This document shows, one piece after another, positions 35,840 to 47,200 of a DNA stretch of 64,000 nt. Under the pieces are notes generated by a model. That model did no database searches and was not told where the DNA came from. It worked only from the letters and a program-made list of their open reading frames with translations. The translations under genes were made by a program, and so were the position numbers. The stretch comes from Limonium bicolor (Eukaryota > Streptophyta > Magnoliopsida > Caryophyllales > Plumbaginaceae), in the NCBI GenBank assembly GCA_023374045.1, contig CM041783.1, positions 92,291,298 through 92,355,297 on the forward strand, written 5' to 3'. The stretch's first letter is position 1. Each line of letters begins with the position of its first letter.

Positions 35840-36271
35840 TAGATCCATTACTCAAGCTGCTAAAGTTGTTGAAGCACTAAATTGTGAAGAAGTCAAAAGT
35901 GGGAAAGGGTTGAATCAAGAAATGGTTTTGAAAAGAGATGGAGATACAAGTTGGGAATTGCACTATGGAACTCTAGTGAGTTAAAATTCCTTACTATGCA
36001 TAGTGTTCAAAGTTTTGGAATACATTAGAGATGGAAGGATTTTGTTTGAAAAAATAGCCCAAGCATGTGGTCTATGTTCTTTGTGTACCTTTGACTTTGC
36101 ATTTGGTTTAAAGTTGATGATGAATTTATTTGGGGATTACCAATATTTTATCGGTTTCTTTACAAACAAAAGACCAGGATATTATGAATCTTGTCAAACT
36201 TTACAAAAGAATCTGACAATAGATGAGCCATAATGGATGGGATTCCCTTGTGGAAGATGTTTCTTATTGTT
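35840..36271 (+). pseudogene. hAT transposase remnant 2 (DUF4371/ZMYM1-like)
   Basis: C-terminal part of a second hAT lineage, the TTF-finger/DUF4371 group. AAKVVEALN..KGLNQEM and a GDTSW..HYGTL segment at 35855-35970 match the usual GDTRWGSHY-like stretch of that group. A region near 36080-36125 reads FDFAFGLKLMMNLFG. Near 36240-36270, after a frame change, WDSLVEDVS is visible. It is truncated at 36272 by an LTR. Remnant 1 ends and this begins at about the same point of the hAT fold, on the same strand, with only about 40 bp between. Confidence 0.7.
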
Positions 36272-37618
36272 TGTAACACCCCATCTTATTCCAAATGTGG
36301 TTGTCGCATCTTAACTAAACATAAATAAACGTCGCAGCGGAAATTAACCAACACCAGGACCTTGCCACGGTCTGAAATAACAGAACATACCGAACTTAAA
36401 TACTTACAACTGTTCAACCCAAAATATACACCAACTGAGTTTACAAGTATCTCAAGTATCAACATATTCTCCACAAGTTTTCATATCAACAGACGGGTGC
36501 ACATGCGCATCCCGTACTCAAAATTAAACTCGTCCTAAGTCTAGCCACCCCTACTCTCAAGGTGAGTCTTCTGAGGGCGCTTACTTGCAAAATGTAAACA
36601 ATAGCCCCGAGGGGGTCAGCACCTTTGCTGGTACGATTCTCTTATAGCCCCCAAGCTAACGGGGCTACGATGACTATTGTCGATAGCATGGAGTTGATTA
36701 GATACACAACATAAGTAAGAAGTGCAATAAAACAACAAGCCACATATGAACAAACATAATTCACACACAATAAACGACTTAAAAGCGTTCCCTTAGTAAG
36801 TGAGTTAATCATTTAACTCCTCAAGTTATGAATCCTCTTAATCTCAATCCATCCTTATCTTACCTCAATCTTAATCCTTATCTCAATCTCAGTATACAAA
36901 CCGTTCTTTAATTAGAAATGGTTGTATCTTAACTCAATGTTTATTTTTGTCGGTTCAAAAGTAACCCTAGCCAATGAGCTATTAACTCCATTGGTTGAAT
37001 AAACAACTTATCTTAATTTTAGGATTTAGGTGATCCTACCTTACCATCTTAATCTGCCTCCTACCTTGGACTGAAATCCAAGGTAGCTGAGTCGACATTC
37101 GACCCTAGGCAACAAGTCCGAAGACAAGTCCTCATGCGAAAGTCGGATCTGATTCAGATATTGGCCCCCTTTCCTTAACATGCATGACCGGAGTCGGTCC
37201 CGGATTCCTCACTCCCCCCAAGTTCCAGTTAGTAGAAAGTCTTAAAGACGAAATGTTAGTTAAACCTTTCTCGGGTATTAACCAACCAACAATTTGGGAG
37301 TGAATTTCTTATCTCATCCAATGTTACTAAGTAATGTTAGTAACTAATCTCAAAGCCAAGTGTGCTAGTACAATGCAAACACACTAGAAGATAAAAGGTC
37401 TGGTTGCATGCTTTATCTTGTTTTAGTAATAGCAAATAAACAGATAGCACACAAGCCGAGGGACACCTCGTTAGCAAGCAGGCTACAAGAAAACCATGCC
37501 GTTCACCGTCGGCGGTCATTTGTTTAATCTCTCTCCAAGTCCCAATTCACAAGCCCTAAAACATTCATTCAGTTTTAAGTCATTATTTGCTTAATCCAAC
37601 CCAACTTACTTAACTTAC
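36272..37618 (-). repeat. Minus-strand LTR fragment interrupted by a chromovirus
   Basis: Begins TGTAACACCCC at 36272, next to a possible TSD TTGTT (36267-36271). It contains GTCGCAGCGGAAATT, decayed stem-loop sequence and the hairpin cluster. At 37619 another LTR starts, so the remainder should lie beyond the right edge of the window. Confidence 0.8.
36582..36683 (-). promoter_or_regulatory. Hairpin cluster with altered acceptor
   Basis: Element strand: CAGCAAAGGTGCTG and CCCCCTCGGGG-type stems, then TTTTGCAAG where other copies have CAG/GT. This copy has lost the exact acceptor. Confidence 0.4.
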
Positions 37619-39434
37619 TGTAACGCCCCATTTTCTACCAACTGTTATCACGTGGTGTGATAGACAGAGTGCCCAAATAAAATGTGGAAGCAAATAAAAG
37701 ACTTTACAAGAGCGTTACCGCCACACTCACAACCTCTGTGAGTGCCTACGCTTATTACAACAATCCAAACCCAAAATAAAAGTCTGAATAATAAACATTC
37801 CTGAAAACCTTAAACAAACTAGGTGGAAGTCTCCAATCCCCAAGTCTTCCCCACGCTCTCGTGCAGCTCCAAAGCTCCACTAGTATTCTTCATCTACGGT
37901 CATTTAGAAACAACACAAAGAAGGGACCGCAGGGCAAAGCCATAAAACGTCAGCAAAACGCTGAGTAAATCCAAGACAAGATCAAGAAAATAGGATATCA
38001 AAGTAGTTATAGATACATCATCAACTCAAGCATTTAATAACTGCAAAATAAGTTCAGAACGTAAAGAGTTCATAAATCACCTTGTGGTAACAAGACCACT
38101 GTTAATCTTTTCTCACCATTTAATTCATAATGTGGGACAAATCCCGATCAGTAAGGTGATCCAACCTATCCTTCCACCACGTAAGGACTCTAAAAGATGT
38201 GCACACCCCCTATAGTACCTTTAAACTATAGAGTAGAAATCCTGACGCAAACTCAAGGAGCCCGCGGCGTACCAAGAGTTAAAACGGGCAAACATACCCA
38301 ATCATCCTATATATCTCTCATAAAACCAAGTTTGAATAAGTCAAGTATCCAATAATACTTTTCCAAAAATGAACAATAAATCAATTCAACCACCAAGTTC
38401 TTAAATAAAGAACACAAACAAGCACAAGGCTTAAATCACTTTCACCACTTAGAAGATCCACTTAGTACAAAGGTAAAGTTTTATCAAAACACCAAGGTAC
38501 TTTCAATGAGTATCATCCAAGCATCACTTAAACTCATATACTTAAGATTAAAACAACCAAAATATAAGTTACAAGTTGAGCCATAGTCATAAGACCACAA
38601 AACATATTTGTCACCATAAAAAGCTTAGAACTCATTTCGACTTCTTAAAGACGTGACCAATTCACTAACCAAATGACTTCTAAAAATAGAGCGAATAGGT
38701 GCAATAGATAGAGGGTTCAAATCAGTAGAGATTGATATGTAATAATAGAAATTTGGATGAGTAAAACTCCCTAAACTCATGTTACAAGTCAGGGTATCAC
38801 TAGTTACGTTTTTCCACCTTTAAAGCTAGTTGGTTTAAATACTCAGTTCGACATCTTAAAGCGTAACAAATTTAACTATCAAAATGATGTCGAAAAATTG
38901 AGCGAATAGGTTCATTGGATAGAGGATTCAAATCAGTAGGGAGTTATATGTATTAATAGAAAAATGAATGAGTATCGCCTTCTAAATCCTTCTCACAAGT
39001 TAGGGGATCTTAAAGCACGTTTTTCCCCCTTAGGTCTAACTTTCACCAAGATTTAGGGTACCTACGAACCCAAATAAATTGTATAGCTTGGAAGGGATCT
39101 TAGACAATGGAATTACCTTGAATGTTCTTGGCTTAATCTCCCAAAAGGGCCTTGGCAACTTGCTAGATGACACAAACTCCACAAGGCTCCTCAAATTGCC
39201 TTTCCTTGCGCACAGAAATCTATTGCCTTATAACAAGAGCTTTCGGTAAGGTTTTGGAATGGGATTTTAGCCCAAAATGAATAGGATTAAATGAAGACTA
39301 ATTTGGGATTGGTTTTACCTGAAGATAGGCTCGAAGAACAAGCTTACTAGATCAAACTTTCTCGAACTCAGAAACTGTCTTTTATGACTTGTTCACCTAC
39401 CCTTGCACTTTCCTTTGACCCTAGGCTCTCTTGG
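37619..39434 (-). repeat. 3' LTR of the chromovirus, first part
   Basis: Starts TGTAACGCCCCATTTTC. Contains GATTT-rich stretches and two similar repeats near 38690-38780 and 38895-38985 (AGCGAATAGGTNCAATNGATAGAG..AAATCAGTAG). It ends at 39434, where the 14-kb element inserted with TSD CTTGG. No palindrome array was found. Confidence 0.85.
37724..37744 (-). promoter_or_regulatory. LTR-end stem-loop, divergent form
   Basis: Arms CACTCACA and TGTGAGTG around five bases, at the usual place about 100 bp inside the LTR end and followed on the element strand by GGCGGTAAC. The sequence differs but the pairing is intact. Confidence 0.5.
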
Positions 39435-39965
39435 TGAAATACCCTGAACTTAAATATAGGGATTTAAAATTAATCCAGTACGTATTTAAGGGCCTAATGA
39501 CGCCTAAGTAATATTGGTAAGGAAAAAATAAATCTAAAAGAAATAAGGAAACGCTTAAACAGCGAAAAACGCTAAATAAGCATTAAATAACCATAGGAGG
39601 TAGGAGACCTCGGTTAGCGTATCATAAGGATTCTAAAGGCTTAATTAAGTCTAAATAAATATTAGGGAACAAATCCCGAAGAAAACGGATCTTTAAAATG
39701 GTTTAAAAACATTACCGAACCTTAAAGCGCGTTTTCGAGGTAACCGGGAAAACGTGTCTTTAAGCGGGTCAAATAGACTCGTAACAATTTGGTCAACTAA
39801 ACAATTATTAAATATTAGTGAAGCTTTAGAACCAATAAAATTAATTAAACGAGAAATTCCGGAAAACGGACCCGGTTAGTGAATAGTACCCAAACCGGGT
39901 AAAATAACGAGCGTTTTCTGTAAAAGACGAAAAACGATCCAGCTAGTATACTGTAAGGGGACCAG

Positions 39966-39976
39966 TTTTTAATAAG
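39966..39976 (+). promoter_or_regulatory. Putative LTR TATA element
   Basis: TTTTTAATAAG after GGGGACCAG, 531 bp into the LTR and about 95 bp upstream of the CT-rich leader. Confidence 0.35.
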
Positions 39977-41591
39977 TTAAAAGCCCTCACACACACTCAC
40001 ATACTAGCTAGTTAATTAAGAGACAAAAGCAAAAAGTAAAAAGGGTAAAAAGTACCCACTTACTCTCTCACCTCACATTTCACTCATCTCTCTCCTAACC
40101 TCCTCCCTCCCTCACGATCTCTCTCTCCTTCTCCTAAGGGGGCTGGCGATTTTGAAGCTCCAAGAGAAGCTTCAATGGCTTCTCAACTTTCCATCCATGC
40201 TCCACCTTCATTTGCCCTCCAAAGGTAAAAATAACCACATATTCGAACTCCCCTCATCCTCCTCTACACTTCTCTCTTTTCAAAATCCAAAAATGAGGAA
40301 GTTCATTTTCGTGGGTATACCCCATTCAAAGAGAAAAGCACACCATTAGGGAGCTTGGAGTCTCCTCTTTCCAACAAGGTAAAAATCTCCATGAGAACCT
40401 TAAGTTTTCTTCATCTCCTTTGGTAACCGATTTCTACCTCTTAGTAATGCCTTGTTTTCTCTCTCTCTTTTGAGCATAATATCAACCTTGCAATGGTGGT
40501 GGATTCACCTTCTTGAACCAAGGGCTAAAACCCCTCCTAAAAGCTTCAAAAGGTAAACCCTAGAAATTTGTTTAAACCATCTCAATGAACTAGCATTAAA
40601 TTAAGGGTTAGTATATTAATTATAGTTGCTTTGTGTTCATTGGGTGATGGGAATGGAGTTTGGCAACTCCATTCCCCACATGGCCGATTTGGGCAATGAA
40701 GAAAAGAGAGAGAATTGAAAAACAATGGAAGGAAATAAAAGCTCAAGGTAAGAGTTCCTCACTCAAGTTAAATTATAGTGCGTTAGAGTAATGGAATGAG
40801 TAAACGAATAAAAGAAACCAAACTAAGGTATTAGTATTGAAGTTTATGAAGTTTGAGTATTTGTGAAATTAGTAAGTGAATTGTAGGCCTTGGAGCCAAA
40901 TGATTGGGTATGAGTATTAGTATTGGTATTTGAAGAAGTATTGGTGAATGCATATTGTATTGATTGCTGGTAGGACCCTTGTAAGGGTGTGGCTAGAATA
41001 GGTATGAACTTGGTGAGAAAATGTGTGTATGGATAAGTAAGAAATGTAGAGGAACTATGGCAAAATCTTGATAGGATATGTATAGGTATTGATGACTTGG
41101 TGAATGGGAAAACCAAGATATGTATTTGGATTAGTAGAGATGTTTAGTAGCTATGGAATGGTAGTTGTGACATGAGGGATGAGAAGTGCAAAATCTGTAA
41201 CAAAGTATATAGGAATGCATTGGAGAAGATAGGAAAGATTAGTGTGCAAGAATTGGTAAGAAGAGTGTTGGACTTGGGTGTAGGTGATGTAATGACTTGG
41301 AAATGTATTTGGGATGCTAGGAGTAACATTGGTGGAGGAAATATTGAATGGTAGGAGTGGTAGAAAAATCTGTAGCATAAGAGGAGAGAAAACTATTGTA
41401 AGTGTTGAAAGGAAGTAAGGAAATTGTGTGAATGGGTTGATAGATTTAGTAATGGGATTGGTGAATGAATTGAGGTATTTTAGGAAGCCTAAATGGCATT
41501 AAAACATGTGGGGATTACATGTAGAAGGATTGGGGAAGAAATGGGTAAGAAAGGAAAAGAAAAACGAAGTCTGTAGCAGAGTTCTGCTACC

Positions 41592-41933
41592 GACCGACCC
41601 AGAGTCTGGGTCGGACCGTGGGTCGGTCGGAGCTTAAGAACCAAGTAAAAACCTTTCGGGAATGGACCGACCCAGGAGCCGTGGGTCGGACGTGGGGTCG
41701 GTCGGACTCGAATTTCCTGTTGTCGAAGTTTCGCACTTCGACCGACCCAGAGGTGGGTCGGTCGGTGGGTCGGTCGGAACTTGGACAACAGACCCGAAAC
41801 TCTCGGCAATGGACCGACCCAGGAGCGTATGGGTCGGTCGGAATAGTTCTGGGTCGGTGGGAGAATTTCAGAGAACGAAACTTACTGGAATGGACCGACC
41901 CAGGGTTGGGTCGGTCGGTGGGTCGGTCGACCC
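41592..41933 (+). repeat. Palindrome array F1, five units
   Basis: Units begin at 41592, 41665, 41740, 41812 and 41893. Arms GACCGACCCA and TGGGTCGGTC; units 1, 2, 3 and 5 carry two 3' arms. The fourth interval is longer (81 bp) because of an extra GGGTCGGTGGG at 41851-41861. An unrelated stem (TCGAAG..CTTCGA) occupies the second spacer. Spacers end in (GG)CAATG or GGAATG before GACC. Confidence 0.95.
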
Positions 41934-43080
41934 ATAACTACAAAAAAAAACTAAAACTAAATGAATGTAACTAGTATATAATATATATATGTATGTATAC
42001 CCACCTATACATACGTACATGCATATGTAGGTAAGTAAACCAATGTAAGTAATTAAAGTAAGTAAATAAAATGTAAGTATAGAAATGTAAAGACTTAGTA
42101 AGTATGAGTCGGGAAACGTAAGAGTAATCAAGTTAAGTTAATGATAGTTAGATTAACCACTCGATTGTATGTACATCTTAGGATTTGATTGTGTGAACAC
42201 CGGAGGAACGTTGGGATACAAGTACAACTGTGAAAGGTATGATTTCTTCATGCCCTGTATCCTAATCTGGTTACCCCGATTGTGTCCTATTTGATCACCT
42301 AAATAAGATAAATGCATGAATCGGACTATATCGCACTTACTTGTGCCTGATTTATGTGTTCTTGATATTTATTGTCTTGAACACTAGTTTGTAATTCATG
42401 AAATATATGGATGAGATGAAGTGTATTGTACCTTGTAGGGTACTTGTGTATTGTATTGTATTTCGCATGGATGTATATTGAGCAATGTATTGTATTGTGG
42501 CTTGAATGTTGACTTGTGCTAATTCCTAACTATCTAACTCCTAACCTAAGTGAGTAAATTGGAATGAGTACAAGTCCGATATAGCTTCGGCCACGCGTGA
42601 GGATGCGGAGTCACAAGAGGTTGGCTGCAATTCCTGACTTAAACTGGTCCGTGGCCCAAATCCCTTAAATGGGTAGCATCCCGGATTAGTGAGTCAAGTA
42701 AATCCCGGAGGTGGGACGGTGTAGTCCCCAGCGCCGGAGGTCCCGACGACTTAACATGAGTAAGAGTAAGAGTAAGTAAGTATGGATCCGTAAGTATGAG
42801 TATGAGTATGTATGTGTATGAGTAACGAGTAAAGAGTAATCTCCACCCGATTAACCCGGGTGGACCAATATGAGCTAACAAGTTTATTGAACTGCGTATG
42901 TATTGTATCGTGCAACGTGTACTCCAGGAAAGGTAAGTATGTATCGTTGGGCTGTATGGATTACTGTGTATGAACTGAAGTGTATGTATTGAAGTACATG
43001 TGTGTATCTTGTGTAAGTATTGTAGTATATGTATGAAGCATTATGCATGTATGTTGTATGAAAATGAACCGCATGTATAC

Positions 43081-43178
43081 GACCAAGTGGTCGGCGTACC
43101 CTCACTAGTACGCGGGGTATGCGGTTATCATGCTCGGCGAAAGCTGACCCCTTCGGGGGACATTTTTTTAGTGCGCAG
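43081..43178 (+). promoter_or_regulatory. Hairpin cluster with GNRA and UUCG loops, acceptor-like site
   Basis: GACCAAGTGGTC, then GCGTA..TACGC, CGGC-GAAA-GCTG (43135-43146) and CCCC-TTCG-GGGG (43148-43159). A T-run and GTGCGCAG/GTACC (CAG at 43176-43178) follow. In RNA the last two stems would carry GAAA and UUCG tetraloops, both exceptionally stable types. Confidence 0.6.
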
Positions 43179-43528
43179 GTACCCGAAGAGGATATGGTCA
43201 AGGCACGAGACCGGTGACTACATTTGGATAGTAGTAGTAGAATGTAGAGGTGTACAAATTAGCACACCCCTTGTACGAAGGAAGTAAGTAGTGGTGAGGA
43301 ATGGGTAGATGTAGACTCTTAATGAGTATGTTTGGAATTGAAGTGATATTGTATATGTATAAGGATCTTAGTAGACTCGGTGTATTCGATTGTATAGGAC
43401 TCATGGAGTATTGTAATGAATGGGAAGTTCTAATATTTGATTTGATAATTGGAGTATGTATAGTAAGTGTGTAGTACTCGGATATTCCGGTCCATCAGAC
43501 CGATGCTGTATGTAGTAGTAGTAGCCTG

Positions 43529-43550
43529 GTTAGTCACGTGGGTGGCTAAC
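43529..43550 (+). promoter_or_regulatory. Conserved LTR-end stem-loop
   Basis: Arms GTTAGTCAC and GTGGCTAAC around GTGG; one pair becomes U-G and the rest are Watson-Crick. Confidence 0.6.
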
Positions 43551-43657
43551 GGCATTGTATCACCCAAGGTATGTAAGTATGTATCCGCTGCGCGTATCCG
43601 ATGAGTAAGGAGATTGGACGTTAATGACCGTATTATGAGTAGGGGTGTTACAAAAAG

Positions 43658-43685
43658 TGGTATCAGAGCGAAGTATCGCTCTGAT
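43658..43685 (+). promoter_or_regulatory. tRNA-iMet primer-binding site within a perfect hairpin
   Basis: TGGTATCAGAGC at 43658-43669, five bases after the LTR. Arms ATCAGAGCGA (43662-43671) and TCGCTCTGAT (43676-43685) enclose AGTA. The same arms occur in the minus-strand element at 22696-22719. Confidence 0.9.
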
Positions 43686-46600
43686 GACTGGAAATACCGA
43701 GTTTAGGAATACCGAGTTAGGAATTAGAAGCTTAGGGCTAAGGGCTGAGAGTTAGCATTAAATGTGGTAGTTAGGAACTACCGGTGAGTACCGGGATACC
43801 TACAATACCAGTCCCGCCCGCCGCCAAACCCCCACTGTATAACTTGGGAAAGGACGCCAGAGAGAAGAAAAGCCTTCTCATACTCGGGAAAACCAGATCT
43901 GGCAGTGAAGTGAAGGCCAATCACACGGTAAAAAGAACCGGCATATAGTAGATTTCAAGAATTGGAAGTCCGGAGAAGGGTCCCGGTTGAAACAACGAAT
44001 CCCGCACTTAATAGCGGTGGAATGAGCACTCCAACTAACAAAGGAGGCTGCAAGTACAACAGCATAGGGGCGACGTGATTAGCAGTCGCGAAACCCAGCT
44101 AGACAACCAACAGTAGGAAAGAAGCACTAAGCATGCAATGAAAGGGAAAGGGAAAAGGAAGTAATGACAGAACCCGAGACACAAGTCTACGGATAGTAAT
44201 ACTTGAAAAATACCACCAACGGTATGTCGGCTGACTAAGGACATAGTCAGGAACGGTTAACTCCAAAAAAAAAAACACAACGCCAATGAGGTTGCAATAC
44301 CTGGCCAGCATAGCTTACACGGCTACAGAACATCCACGGGTTACCATCCAATAGGACTACAAAAATAGGCCTAAACAAGTAGGCTCAGTAACCACCACAA
44401 AGTGTGGGAACAGCCACAAGGAGCGACACTAAACCAAATAGAAATGGAACTCCAGGAGGGAGGAGTACCCAGGGCTACGACAATCATGTCAAGATCAATG
44501 AGAAGCCGCTTAAAAGGATCGTACCCCAAAATAGATCAATATGATCTAGGAAACAGTCAATAACGACTAAACATACGAGTGGAAACAGTACCGTGATCGA
44601 CATGGGATTACCCAAAAACCACAGTACCAACGCACTTGCCACGGCAAGTGAAAGTACAACACGAATATGAAAGGAAACAATAATAAACGTCACAAGTACA
44701 TAGTAATGTACAGTGACCGTAATTGAAACAACCACAGGATCAACTCCTAACGACCGGACGTAGAAACCTGGGAAGGCAACGGCCCGACCTCAAGAATGGA
44801 TGCCATGAGAGACTACTTTAAACACGAAAATATTAAAACCAAATTTCTTTCAAACCATAACTCTCCTTTCAAACCCTGGATTTTAAACAAAACCAACAGC
44901 GATGCGGTGAGTATCATAGAGTGATACCAGAGGAGTTGACAATAGAATACTTCACCTAGGCGTGTGACGAACACTACGAGTGTACCCAATTACGGGAGGT
45001 GGGACAACCGCACTCCGAAGGAGCTTGTGGGCCTAACATATAGTTGGGTAAGTGGTAACGTATCAACATGGTACCCCACGTATGTATACTTGTAGTGTAC
45101 GACACACGGGAAGTAGTCGACTCCGTTCTACGGACCTTGAGTGAATTCTAACCAGAACAACTGGACACCACAGACAACCAAGGAGAAGGAAACTCAGTTA
45201 AGGAATAAGTATGAGGAACTCAGAGAACCCAGCTGAAAGTAAGGAATAAGAACTAGAAGTGCAAAGAGCACAAACTAGTAAATATAGACATTGGATATGT
45301 CTCGAAGACATCAAACAAATATGTGATAGCTGGGAAGCATACCCAGCCTAAACACAGTAAGGCAGTTGCCTAACGTGAACACCACAATGCTCAACAAACG
45401 GGACAGAACTCCCAAGAGCAACCCCAAGATTACCACGAAGTATAACCCATCATTGAAGAGGATAATAAACCTAGTCAAGAACACTAGGAGAAAGTGTAAA
45501 AAGTCTACCCAAGAACGGGAGACATGATAACTCAAAAAGGGAATAACTCAAATACAATACCACAAGGCGGTATAGTAGACATAACATATCGTAAACATTA
45601 GCCGGATGTAACGGCACAACTAACAGCACTCAGGAGCAATCCTTGAAGGGTGTCTGAGATAACAGCAGCTGAACAAGCGTCATGATAAGAGCACATGAGC
45701 TAGAAGGAACATTCGGTTAGGACACCGAAGGGATTTCACTTAACAGGAAATACCCTAGACTAAAAAAGGCACTGATCCGCACCAGATTGCCTGAGAGTCT
45801 CCTATGAACGGAAGCGTGATGCCACGACTTACCATGGAGCCCAGCAACACCTCCAACCTGTGATGGTATACAAGGAGTGGAAACAGGATAAGCAGCTTGC
45901 AAGAGCACAGCTCGCAGCAATAAGGCTTAAAAGCCATCAATCAACTATGTTATATAAACCTTAACGGTTGCATAACCCACACCATTTGGTAACAAGACTT
46001 TCAAGAGATATAGTCTCATACGACAAGAAATCAACAACTGGACCATCACCTCAAACCCAAGAACCTAAATAGCTTGGAGTAATGGTCAACTCAGCGTCAC
46101 TGTCACTGTCACTAGAGCACCAGACTAGCATACAGTTGTCAAGCTTTAACTACCTTCATGCCTTCTGTAACAATGAGAACACAGAGGCATAGAAATCGCA
46201 ATAAAGCCAACGTTGACCCAGTCCACACTTGGACCCTACGGGAAACTTGAGGAAAGCCTCCTCTCAATAACCGAAGACCACCAAGGTGGCGAAGATGTGA
46301 ACCCTTAGAAAGGCCTCATCTAAAGCCTACGGTTATGAATATTGCCAAGAGGCGAGGAAACAAGGAAAAGACATTCCAAACCATCACAACTTAAAGGAGT
46401 AAGTATACTCCATATGCAGTACATAAGCAGGTACTAACAGGGTAACCTCGTCATGAGATCTATGAGTGGAAACAAGCCCCTCAACGAGAACCTTCACTTG
46501 TCAGTGATAAAATACCCTCCAATTGGAGAACGGGACCAGAAAACCCTGGAAGTTTCTTGGGAGGTCCCGGTGACGTACATACAAGAATAAAACTACACAG

Positions 46601-47124
46601 CTAGAGCCTGTAACCAATGCTCAGCTTAGAGAAGACAGTCATTGTCAAACCAATCAATATGAGTGCACAATGCGCACCATGAAGGATCAACGCTCAAGAG
46701 AGCTTGTAACCCGATAAATTACTTCATCCTTTGTCAACTAAGACACTTGGTAAAATGGTATCGTAAATGAGCAAATAATGTGAGATAAGCTAACCTACAC
46801 ATGAAACCCGAGTTGAGATAAGGCATCTCCACAATGGGAAGATAATACCATTACGGTATGCAACAACAATCATCATACATATGAACTAGGAAACTCCTAG
46901 TGTACTTACACCATAAGGAAATGGTGCCAATGACAATGGCAGTAAGTGAAGAGGAACTACCACAGTAACAGAAACAGTAAAAACAAGGATGTACAATGGG
47001 TAAGAATACGGTGCGCAACAAGCGACCGCTATGAGGAAGTAGCAAATAAGGACACGGAGTATAAGTACGAGATGACAGGCATAAATATTCTTTCCTATCA
47101 CATAAGTGACTTACTGTCAAGCGT

Positions 47125-47200
47125 TTACGCCTCTGCACTCTGTATGACTGAGTGTTTTGGTATTGCACTTGTGCAGCTAATGATCTAATGGATGGCTAGG
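47125..47200 (+). other. Conserved interior block
   Basis: Matches 5921-5996 and the complement of 20071-20145. Confidence 0.6.

Larger units (their letters stand above)
39435..43652 (+). repeat. 5' LTR of the 14.1-kb element
   Basis: TGAAATACCCTGAACTTAA to GGGGTGTTACA. Visible in order: GGAGGTAGGAGACCTCGG inverted repeat (39596), TATA-like element, CT-rich leader (40065-40130), AAGGTAAAAAT and related donor-like sites (40225, 40378, 40552, 40746), array F1, GTA-rich and GAGTA-rich stretches, hairpin/acceptor cluster, stem-loop. A 65-codon open frame at 40152-40349 lies in the leader; see rejected items. Confidence 0.97.

Noticed and set aside
40152..40349. Identical 65-codon open frame in both LTRs of the 14.1-kb element (also 49993-50190).
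   Set aside because: The identity is that of recent LTR copies. The homologous leader in the LTRs at 8282 and 57661 is not open in this frame, and there is no recognisable domain.
43148..43178. C/G hairpin followed by a T-run resembles a bacterial Rho-independent terminator.
   Set aside because: The context is a plant LTR retrotransposon. The feature is better treated as an RNA stem with a pyrimidine tract before an acceptor-like CAG.
46946..47188. Open frames at 46946-47188 and 5787-5984 end in a similar peptide (TECFGIA..VQLMI).
   Set aside because: The differences in the shared part change amino acids and the upstream parts do not match, so the nucleotide block, not a protein, is conserved.
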